A stretch of 39,845 bases of DNA from an uncultured Eubacteriales bacterium (GTDB lineage: Bacteria > Bacillota > Clostridia > Christensenellales > UBA1242), in assembly GCA_949878485.1 (NCBI GenBank), contig CATLAM010000010.1, positions 1 to 39,845 of the forward strand. Reading direction: 5' to 3'. Below the pieces are notes generated by a model, which saw nothing but the letters and a program-made list of their open reading frames with translations, did not search any database and was not told the DNA's origin. A program made the translations under genes and the position numbers. How positions within the stretch are numbered: position 1 is the stretch's first letter; the number at the start of each line of letters is the position of its first letter. Shown here piece by piece: positions 13,201 to 25,200 of the stretch.

Positions 13201-16200
13201 GTTTGATGAAACAGGCAAAGTGGTTGGAACAACAGAATTCCATGTTTACTTAAAGAGAGATAAACACACTTTGACACTTTCTGCAAATGGTGGAACATTT
13301 ACAGCAGTTGACGGTGATGGCTGGACATATAATGATGACAACACAACTGCAACTCTTACAACTTATTTTGAAAAGGTTGTCACTCTTCCAACTTTGGGTC
13401 TTGAAGGTTACACTTTCAGTGGTTGGGTTGTAAGTGTGGATGGTGTTGTTGCAGATGACAGATATCCAAAAGAAAACACCACTTATAAAATTGGTGCATC
13501 TGACGACACTTTAACTGCAATTTGGATGATTGAATCTTACGACTTGACTTTGACTGGCGATGCGGGAATTGAAAGTATTACAGCAACAGCAACTTCTGGA
13601 AACATCGGTTTGCAATCTGCAGAAACAAATGAAGTTGGAATTTTTGCAGCGGTTTATAAAGTTGAATATGGTGCAACACTTGTTTTGACTTATAAATTGA
13701 AAAAAGGTTATGAATTTGCATCTTACACAGCAGTTTCTGGCGATGTAACAATTGTTGAAAATGGATTTACCATGCCTGCAAATGCTGTTTCAGTTAAATT
13801 AAACACAACAACAATTGACTATACAATCACTTATCAAGTGGCTGATGATGAAACATTTGTTGGGGACAAAACTGTTTCTTACACAGTGGAAGATGAAATC
13901 ACACTTGGTAAAATTGACAAAACAGGTTTCATGTTTGCTGGTTGGATGGTAAGCGGAACAGACAGCAACTGGGAAAAGATCATTTCAGCAAACACAACAA
14001 CACTTGATGCAGGGCTTTGGGGAAATGTAACCCTTACTGCAAAATGGACAGAAATCATTGTTGAAGTTGTTTTGAAATTTAACCATGATTCAAAATACAC
14101 AACTCCAACATTCAATGGCGAAGAAAAGACAGAAATGTCTGTATATGTTCGTTATAACAACAGTTTGATTTATCTTGACGAAGTTGGTTTGCAAATGGTT
14201 GAACCTATTCCAGTTTTGAATGGTTATAAATTCTTGGGATGGTTTGCAAAAGTTGGCGAAACAGATGTTGAAATCATCGGTAAAGATGGTGCATTGAAAG
14301 GCAAATGGACAACTGACCTTATTGCAGGTGCTGACCAAGACGGAGTTGAATTGTTCTCTAAATGGGAAAAGGAAACTTTTGAAATCACATATGTGACAAA
14401 TGGCGGAACATTGGAAGATGAAACTTCTCAAACTTACACAATAGATGACGAAATTACGCTTAAAGGTGCTTCAAAAACTGGTTATACATTTGCTGGTTGG
14501 AAAGTTTCTGCAACAGCAGACGACACAGCAAATTGGGACAGTGAAATTAACGCAAATGATTTAAGCGTTTTGGCAGGACATTATGGAAATGTAACTCTTA
14601 CAGCAAAATGGACTGCAAACACATACACAATTAAATATAACAAAAATGACTCAGCCGAAGAACCTGCAACAGGCGAAATGGCTGACCAAGAAAATGTTGG
14701 TTATGACACAGCAACACAACTTAAGACAAATTCTTTCACAAGACCAACATACAACTTTGGACATTGGTTTGTCTTGAACGACAAAGGCGAAGAAGTTGAA
14801 ATTACAAAAGTTGATGACATTGGTGCTTATTCAACTCTTACCGCATATCTTCGTGGAACAAACGCTGGAAGCGGAATCTATCTTTATGAAAACGCTTATT
14901 ATGCATTCAAACTTGCAACAGGACAAGACGACAATTTGACTGCAGATGTCTATGCTTATTGGATAAGCAGAAAGACAACCTTTACAGTGGAATTCTATGA
15001 AGAAAACCTTGACATATCAGTAAACAAATATGACATGGTTGCAAGCGAAACAGTAAACGGACTTATTGACTCGACAATCACAAGAGAAATGCTTGATGAA
15101 ATTATTTCAAATCACTTGAATTCTGGTTTTGCATTTGAAAGATTTGAAACAAACAGCGAAGAAGATTTAATCTTGTCAGACGGAAAGAGTGTTGTTAAAG
15201 TTTATTATGCAAGACAAAACTTTGAACTTGTTTTAGAACTCAATCAAGGTGTTGAAAGTTTGGAAGCAAGCGGAAATGAAGATTACATCACTTTTGATGA
15301 TGGTGTTTACACTGTTCGATTTGGAAGTGAAGTGACATTGACTTACACACTTAAAGCAGGCTATGCATTTAAAGCATGGGATAAGAGTGCAAGTGTGGAA
15401 ATTTCTGCAACTAATACATTCAATATGATTGGACAAAACTTGACTATTGCAGTTTTGACAGAAAAAGAAAGTGTAAATTTTGACATTGTTTATAACATTG
15501 AAAATGTGACAGGAACAGGTTACACAGTTTACACAGACGGAAATGGAAAGTCACACGGAACTTGGCTTACAGACGAAGAAATTGACAACCTTAACACTGT
15601 TAAAACAACTGTTGATGGTGTTGAAACTAATGGACTTTTAAAAATTGAAGGCTTTACTTATGCAACATTTGAAAGTGCAGTATGTTCTGGAAATGGAGAT
15701 ACACAAATCAATGTTTACTTTACAAGAAACTCTGTGACTCTTACAATCAACCTTACAGAAGGGGTTGAAAGTGCAACTGTCGAAGCAAATGTTGTTGAAG
15801 GTGAAAACACTTATAGTGTAAACGAAACAATCACAACAAGCGAACAAACAGTTTCAATTAAATATGGCGTTGACTTCACTGTAAGTTATGTTCTTGTTGG
15901 CGAAGATGAAACAGACGGAAGCGGATATGAATTTGTTAAATGGATTGTAGATGGTGTTGATGATTTAAACAACACATTAAATTTGACTGCAGGCACAACC
16001 AATGTGACTGTTCAAGTTGTGGCTTCTGCAAAAGAATTTACAATCACATTCCATGAAAATCATAAAGACCCTGAAGTTGACCCAACTTACACAGAAAAAA
16101 CAAATACACAAAAAGCAATTTACAACAATAAGAATTTTGCTCTTGCAGAAAATGCGTTCACTCGCACAGGTTACACCTTTGAAGGTTGGGCATTGACAAG

Positions 16201-19200
16201 AAATGGCGAAGTTGAATACACAGACAACCAAAACTTTACTTATCTTTATAAGAAAGATATTGATTTATATGCAGTTTGGACAACAACAAAATATAACATT
16301 GTATACAACGCAAACGGTGCTGTTGGCACAATGGAAACTCAAACAAATGTGGAATACGGCAATGATGTTGCTTTAAAAGTTAACACTTTTGTTTACACTG
16401 GATTTACATTTGGTGGTTGGTATTATTATGACGAACAAAACAGACAAGTGTTTATTAAAGACAACAAGTGGTTCTATTTAGAGGCAGGAAAAGAAGTTGA
16501 AGTAGGCATATTGACTGGATTTGAAGTTGTGGATGGTATTCCAACAGGTAAGGCAATTGTTCGCAACTTGGCTTCTGTTCAAAATGCAACAGTGACAATG
16601 TATGCTTTGTGGAATGAAAACTCTTACACATTGACTTACAATTCAAACATTTCTTCTGTTTATGCTGGTGCAACTGACGAGATAAGTTCTGAAGAAAATT
16701 ACACATTTACACAAGAAGTTACTGCAAAAACTGCAAGTGAATTAAACTTTACACTCAACGGTTATAGTTTCAAATATTGGGCTTTGAAAGATGAAAAGGG
16801 AAACATTTTAATCAATGAAATTACTGCTGGTTCTAAATGGTCTGGACTTTCTTCTGACAGAAATGGCACTGTTGAACTTTATGCTGTTTGGCAAGCAAAC
16901 AGTTATTCAGTTGTGTTTGACAAAAACAATACTGATTCAACTTCTGGCGGAAGCATGGCAGACATTAACAATGCTGTTTACAACACAGTAATTAAATTTA
17001 AAGAAAACATGTTTACTCGCATTGGTTACAACTTTAATGGTTGGTCAACAACTGCAGACAACACTGGAATCTTTACTGAAATCACTGAATTGGAAATGAC
17101 AGGATTTGCAACTGTTCAAGATTATCTTCTTTCTAAAGTTACACTTGAAAATCAAATGAGTGGAGTTTATAAATATAACGACACTTATTATGGTTTCAAT
17201 CTTGCAACAGGCAATGCAGATAACACAACAGCAACTGTCTATGCAACTTGGGAAAAGGCTGTTTACACAATTACTTACAGAGTCTATGATGATGAAACTC
17301 TTGACATTGATGAAACAATGACAGAAGGAGAAGACTCTGATGACTATGTTTCATATATAATGGAATATGACATAGAAACAGATTTAAGTTTTGCTGGAAT
17401 AATTAAAACAGGTTACACATTCTTGGGATGGACTGTGACAAAAGTTGCTGGCAGTGCAAATAACTGGGCAACATCTGTCAACAAGACACCAACTGTTAAA
17501 GACCCAGCAAACGCATCAGAAAATGCCATTTACATTGGTGCTGGAAAATATGGTAACATCATCTTGACAGCAAAATGGCAAATCAACACATACAATGTTG
17601 AAATTACTTATTCTTATGCCGACGACTTTAAAGCAGACGAAGTGTCGAACAATACAGTGACATTCAATGATTATTATTACTTTGCAACTCCTGTGGTTAC
17701 TGGTTACACTGCTTCTATGAGTGCAGTTTCTGGTGTTATGGGTGCAGAAGATGTTTCAGTGAATGTGATTTACACTCCAAACACTGTTAAAGTTACTTTG
17801 GACTTAAATGATGTTTCAGTGAATGTTGATCCATTGTTTAACGGAAACAGACGCAAAACAGTTGATGTTTACATAACATACAACAGTCGTGACATCTATC
17901 TTGCAAGAACTGGAAGTGAATATCCATATTCAGTAAACAGTGACGACTTGGTTGTTCCTGTTGCTTCAATGACTGGATATACATTTGAAGGATGGTTTGC
18001 AAGCGTTGGTGGAAGTGATGTAAAAATTATTGATGAAAATGGTTTGCTTACAGCAGATTGGACAAATGATCTTATTGCAGGTGCAGACAGAGATGGACTT
18101 ACACTTTCGGCAAAGTGGACTGCAAATGAAATTGATTTTGTTGTAGAACATAAGTTTGAAAACTTGAATGACAAAAATTTCACAACAGACGATACATTAA
18201 CCGAAACAATAAGCGGACACTTTGCTGATGAACAAATTTCTCTTACATGGTTTACATTGCAAAATAAAACTGGCTTTAATTACAGTCGTGCAGATTTGCC
18301 AACAATCAATCCTGTTGGTGGAACAGTTGCAGTAATTTATTATGAAAGAGAATATAATGAAATTGTGCTTACTGGAAGCACTGGAATTGATGAAATGACA
18401 GTTGCCAAAGTTGGTGCAGACAATTTTGGATTTGTAAGAAAAACTGATGATGCAAGATATTCAGTAAGATTTGAAACAAACATCAGAATAACAATTAAAA
18501 TAAATGACAACGGCTATGGATTTGCTTCTCTTACAATTGGCGGAATAAGCGTTTCAGCATCTGCTGGAGGAGATGGAAAAACTTACACTTATGACATGGT
18601 TATGTCATCTGAAAGTGTAGTTGCCACAGCCACAGCAACTGCTAAGCCTTACACAATTGTGTTTAATGGCAGAGAAGGTTCTTACAATTCAACCAACACT
18701 TACACTCAAACAAAATATAATGGAAAAGACATTCTTTATAAGACAAGTTTAATTTTAGACAGCAACAAATTCGTCAACAGCGGTTATGAATTTGCTGGCT
18801 GGACAACTGACATAAACGGAACAACTCTTGCAGATGTTATTTATAAAGATGGTGACTCGTTCATTTTAAACGAATATTCTGAAACTGTAGATCTTTATGC
18901 AATTTGGGCGCCAGAACTTTATGACTTAACAGTAAGCGGTGATAATGGTGTTGATTTGTCTAAAGTTATGGTTGAAATTCAGAATGAAATCACAGGAACA
19001 AATGAAATTGTGGCTTACAATGGCGTGATGTCAGTTTACTTTGGAAGCACAGTTAAAGTTTATTACAACTATGACGGCAAAACTGCAATCAGTGGTGGTT
19101 ACAAATTTAAAGAATTTGGTGCAAACACCACAGTTGTTACTGAAGATGACTGTTGCACATTCACTTTTGATAAGGTTTCTGGAATCAATGTAAACATTAC

Positions 19201-22200
19201 AACAACTCCAAGAAACGATGCAAATATCATGATTGTTTATAGATTTGAAGATGTCACTGCTTCTGGTTCTTATTTGGAAAGCAAAGACATTGAAGAACTT
19301 CACAGTGTGGGAACAATCGGAACAAGCATCACAGAAGATTACATTAGAAGTTTGAATTTAATGGATAAAACTTTTACTGGTTTTGCATTCTCCAACATCA
19401 CATCCAACACAATCAATGTTGAATGGGGTGGAAGTAAAACAGACGGAGAAGAAACTTATGCCACTGTTGTTTATGTTCGTTATCACAGATTGCACTATTC
19501 AGTGGAAATTGACCTTGGAAGCACAAGCGAAGAAGTTTTGGCTGACAGTGGAATTGAAGTTGATTTAATTCCAGAAATTGCAAACACAGTTTCAAACACA
19601 GGAAGCGACTATCGTGTAAACTTTGAAGCAGGCTTTACCTTGAAGTTTGTCGTTAAAGCAGGTTATAAACGCATTAACTGGAACATAACAGCAACATCAG
19701 CAGATGGTTCAGAAGACGGCACTTTGACAGGTGTAAAACTTGAAGAACGCGTAAACGGATTATATTACAACGGCAAAAAATTGATTTCATATCAAAAAAT
19801 GGAAATCTCTGGCACAACAACATACACATTTGACAGTATGTGTGCTTATGACCTTAGATTCTCCATTGAAGTAGAGCCAGAAACATACACAATTTCATAT
19901 CGTTATGGCTCTCAAAGCGGAGCAAAAAATTATAAAGAAACAGTTCAGTTTAACTCTGATTACTCAATTTACTATATTGAAAATGAAAAACTCAATTGGA
20001 CTTATGATGGTTATGACTTCGCTGGTTGGTCAGATAAATCTGGAGCAACAATTTATTATGTAACAAGCGATTTCTTAAGTGCAGACGGAATTTATGGCGA
20101 CGGAAAATACAATGATATTGCTTGTGGAAAATATAAAAATGTTGGAAATCTTGACTTATATGCAATTTGGACTCCAGGACAAAGTAAATATTCAATTAAA
20201 TATTACTTTGAAAACTTAGACGGAACTTATGGCATTGGAGATGAAGGCTATTCTTATATTTTGACTGGACTTACAGGAACAACTGATTCAAATGTTTCTT
20301 ACAGACTTATTGAAAGTTTCAGTGCAGAAGAGTTTGCAAAACTTGAACTTAAAGATGCAAATGAAAACATTGCGACTCAAGAAGTGACAAAAGGTTTTGT
20401 GTTCTATAATTACACAACCTATCAAGTTTTAACTGGAAATGTAAGTGGTGATGACAGTCTTGTTTTAAAAGTTTATTACAGACGCTCATACATCGATGTT
20501 CAGATTGACTTCAAAAATGGAATTGAATTTTCATCAACAAGTGTGACAGCACAACAAGGAAACATTGCAAGTGGACACAGTTTCAATGCAGACAGAACAG
20601 TTTGGACTGGAAGCGTTAAGTTTGGAAGCATTTTAAATGTTTCTGCAAATGTAAGAAATGGATATGAAAACTTAAAATTTGTAGTTGACGGAACAGAAAA
20701 CACTGACAACAGTTTTGAAATCAATTCTGTTACAAAAATGTATGTTGAAGTTTCTGCTTCTGCAAAAGAATTTACAATAACTTACCACAATGGCGATGAC
20801 ACTTACACACAAGATAACATTGCTTTTGAAAGCAAGATAAGTCTTAAAGCACTTGCATTCAACAACGCAGGTTTCAACTTTATGGGATGGGCAACTGCTG
20901 AAGGCGGAGAAGTTGTCTATAAAAATGAAGAAGAAATTGAATATAAATTGACTGAAAATCTTGATTTGTATGCCATTTGGGAAGCATCAACAACAACTCC
21001 TTACATTGTGTCTTATTATGTTCAAGACAACAATGGCGGATTCAACCTTGCACAAGCAAATGTGACACTTCGCGGAACAACAAATTCTGAAATTACTTCT
21101 GATATGTTGGTTGTCGGCTTTGAAGATGTTGTAAATTTTGCTGGCAACAAAGAAGGTTATGAATATTATGCCATTGTAGACGAAGTTGAAGGTGGAGAAA
21201 TTTCAAATGTTGTTACAATAACTCCTGTCATTAATGGTGACATTGAAAACAATCAAACAAACATAATTGTTGTGTTTACTTTGCGTAAAAATGTTGTTAA
21301 TTTCTCTGAAAGAATATTTAATCATCCTGCATTTAATTCAATCACATTGCAATATGTGGAAGCAGGCTTGACTAAGGCTGAAACACAAACTGTTTCAGAA
21401 AACATTACAAAAACAAATTACAGATTCAACATTCAATTCAATTCACAAATTTCAATCACAGTTGTGACAAATGCGGGTTACTCTTTGGATGAAATTACAA
21501 TTACAGATGGAAAGTATGATGTTTCAACACTTACTCCAACATCTGGAACTGTTGACCCAGATTCTAAGGAAACATCTTACACAATTTCCACATCGATGTT
21601 GAATTTTGCAATCAGATTTGAAATGGAATTTGTAAACAAAGAATACAACATATTCTATCACAAGAACACTGACGAAAGCGATGACCCAATTAAACAGACA
21701 GTTCATTATGCTGACAAAGATGTCGATTTAAAAGAAACTTACACAAGAACGGGATATACACTTCTTGGTTGGTCAACTGAAGCAAGCGGAAGTGTGATTT
21801 ATGAAGAATATGGTGTTATTGAAAACTTTGACTATTTAGATGATTTGCATTTATATGCAATTTGGAAAGCAAATTCTTATAATGTAAATTACATCTTAAA
21901 TGGCGGAACTTATGAAGGTAATTCATCTGTTCCATCAACACTTACTGCAGAATATGACAAACCATTTAAAATTGAAATAGCAACGGACGACATCGAAGAT
22001 TCACGCACAGGATTTAAGTTTGTTGGTTGGTCTACTGAAGCAGACGGAGATGGAAAATGCACAACTGTTGCAAGTTTGGATGAAATTACTAAGAAAGGTG
22101 TTTACATCTTTAACGATGAGTATTACATCTTTAACCTTGTTTCTGGTGATGTAAATAACAAGACAGCGAATGTTTATGTGATTTGGAATGCCATTACATA

Positions 22201-25200
22201 TCATGCAACAATTACTTCTGAAACAAATGACGGCACAAAAACAATTACATTGACAGACCCTGACACCAATGAAGAAGATCTTTACTATGCTAAGGATTAT
22301 TATTTGCCAAAAGTAAGAGAACTTTCTGGTTGGGAAAATGTTGGAAAACAATTTATTGGCTGGCAAATTAAAGTTAATGGCACATTACATAATTTCTGGA
22401 CTTGTGGTGACACAACAGAAGTTAAGTTTAATGTTCCTGACATCTTCTTCCGCATGGAAGCATTGAAAGACGTCTTTGCAGAAGGATACACAGTGGAATT
22501 TGTTGCTAAGTGGTATAGCGGTGTGACAAGTTACACTATCAGTCTTTATTTCGAGCAAGAAGGTTTGGCAGACGATGCAACTTTGGCAGAAGAAAACTTT
22601 ACTCTTGGAAAATTTGCAAGCGGAAAGAATATGCAAATCAAACAAGTTGTTGCAGAACATGACACTAAACTTACTGCAAATGAAGTATTCTATGGCTATA
22701 TCAACAGCGTTTGGTTGAATGACAGTTCGAAACACAGTGTTTTGACTTCATCTGAAATTCAACAAATCTTAAACTCAGTTTACGGATTTGAAGTTGCAGA
22801 TCTTGCATTAAACACAGATTACACGATTGTTGGAAACAATGTAGATGTCAAAATTTACCTTTCAAGAATGTTCTTTACATTGACTGTAAACATTGGGGAA
22901 GGAATCAGTGAAATTCACATAGACAAAACAGGAAACAATGCAGGCATTACAAATCAATATTTATACCAAGTTAAATATGGAAATGAAGTCAACTTAACTG
23001 CAAGCGTGTTGACAGGTTATAATGTGGCAGAACTTATGATTGACGATGTCAATGTAACTTCTCCAATCACAATTTCTGGAAACACAACTGTTCAAGTTTT
23101 TGCAAGACCACTTGACAATATTGAATACACAATCAATATTCATATTCAAAACTCAAATGGCATTGGAGAAACAGTTAAGACAATCGTTGCAAAAAATGGT
23201 GTTACAGATGCAATCTTAACAATTAAAGAAGTAAGCAACAACATTGCTGAAGCAATTGCAAGTGAAAATATTGACATCAATGGTTTGCTTCTTATAAATG
23301 AAACAATCACAGGAACTGCTGTTCGTGGTGACGGCCAAACTGTTGTGGAAGTTTACTATCAAAGAATGAGTTTCAACTTGTCCATTACTTCAAACTTGAG
23401 TTCGGCGTTTAAAGGAATTGTTTCTTTGGCAGAACTTGGTGCTGGAAGTTATTTATATGGACAGACTGTGGAAATTGCTTTCTCATTGAGAAGCGGATTT
23501 GGACTTGATGTTTCTTCTGGAAGTGCATTTACATTTACACAAGGCGATAAAGTTGTAAGTGTGGACAGCACATTGACAGGTGTTTATCTCTTGACATTTG
23601 ACATGCTTGTTGGTGACACAAATCTTGACATCAAGATTGCTGGAAGCACAGTAAACTTCTTTGTTGATTTCTTCTATCAAAATGAAACTCTTGATGGTTA
23701 TACACAAGGCACAACTTCAGTGACATTAAGTGCAACAGCAGGTTCAAGACTTTCAATTGAAGATGTGTTGTCACTTCTCAACACTTCTTCAAGCACAGGA
23801 AGCAAAACAGGATTTGACAGACTTGTCGGTGCTTCAACTCCTGAAAAGAATCCTGATGGCAGAGTGTTTATTGAAGGTTCTGGTGACACCAGAGTGGAAA
23901 TCTATTTCAACAGAATTCAATATATTGTTTCTGTTACATACACTGATGAATATCACGGCTTGGTTAATTCTGAATTTGTCGTAAAAGCAAATGGAAAAGA
24001 TGCTTCTGTTCGAAATGGAAATCAATGGTATGTTGCTTATGGACAATCAGTTACTGTTGAAGTTCCAGTTTATGCTGGTTTCGCATTTAATGGATTTAAG
24101 GTTGGTGGAATTGCTCAAAGCCATACATCAACTGGAGATGCAAATGACATAAGAACATACATCATGAACAATGTTCTTGTCAATGGGCATCTTACTGGAA
24201 GTGCAGGCATTAACTTTGAAATTGAAACACAACAAGTGACTTATTCAGTTGAATATAAGATTCAAAGCCTTGACGAAAATGGAATGGCATCTAAGGATTA
24301 TTTGTCATTGCAGAAACTTACAGGCTATACAGCAAATGCTCACCAAGTTATTTCTGATGAAGTGCTTGCAGAATATGCAACTTTGGATTACATTAAGGCT
24401 CACATAAGTGAAAATAACTTCAACATAATCAAAAGTGGTTATATTTACAGCGATCTTTATGATTGTGTAAATCCTGCAATGGTTGGCACACTTGTAATCA
24501 GAAATGGTGTAAGTGGTGACAACTCAACAGTCTTTGTGTTCTACTTTGACTTTATAACTTATGAAACTACATTTAAGTTTAACAGTGATGAAATCATTGA
24601 CATTAAAGTTACTGGAAGTTATGCAGACAACATTTCTTTTGAAAAAGATTATGACACAAATGAAACTCTTGTCACAATTTCTTCAATCTTAGTTGGCACA
24701 AAAATTGAAATGACCGCAAACGAACAAGCAGGTTATTCAATTACTGGCTGGCAAATTAAGATGAATGGAAATGTCATTCAAACATCAACAGAAAACACTA
24801 TTTCATTGACATTTACACAAGAAATGATTGATGACAATTTTGAAAATGTGGAAATTGTCATTTTGACAAAGAAAAACAAAGTTGACTTCAAAGTCAATTA
24901 CATTGTGGAAACTGCAAAGAGTGACACAAATCCAAATGCAGAGCCTTTACAAGTTTATTCCAAAACAGATTCTGCTGAAATTGGCAGTGAAATTAATTCT
25001 GCAAAATATGCAAATGATTTAATATTAGGCTTGCCAAATGTTGAAATCGACCCTAGGGGATATGATTTTGATGATGATAAAGCGCGTTCTTATGTAGTCA
25101 AAGCAGAATTTGATGAACAAGGCGAAGTTGCAGGCTCAACAATTGTGGAAGTTTACTTCAAACTTGCTTACTTTGAATTTAACATGATTGCAGACAGTGG

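Larger units (their letters stand above)
2095..14970 (+). repeat. InlB B-type repeat array, first block (about 42 units)
   Basis: Tandem protein repeats, mostly 70-110 residues each, built on strand-GY-x-F-x-GW-variable-LxAxW-strand. By eye about 38 of 42 units are canonical. Subtypes recur: a YGNVTL type (for example at about 4375, 8000, 11190, 12398, 14020, 14580); a long type with VYVxY, an internal G-x-L-x-x-x-W segment and sometimes DLIxGAxxDG (about 2911, 3499, 6787, 11527, 14059); and a type with an extra IYxxxxxYYAF hairpin (about 10890, 11430, 14868). Units are well diverged at nucleotide level, with no long exact tandem copies seen, so the array looks old rather than freshly expanded. 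Unit counts are manual. Confidence 0.88.

Noticed and set aside
22001..22735. Overlapping minus-strand open frames of 121 and 116 codons
   Set aside because: Shadows of the giant gene with the same biased composition and no start signals.
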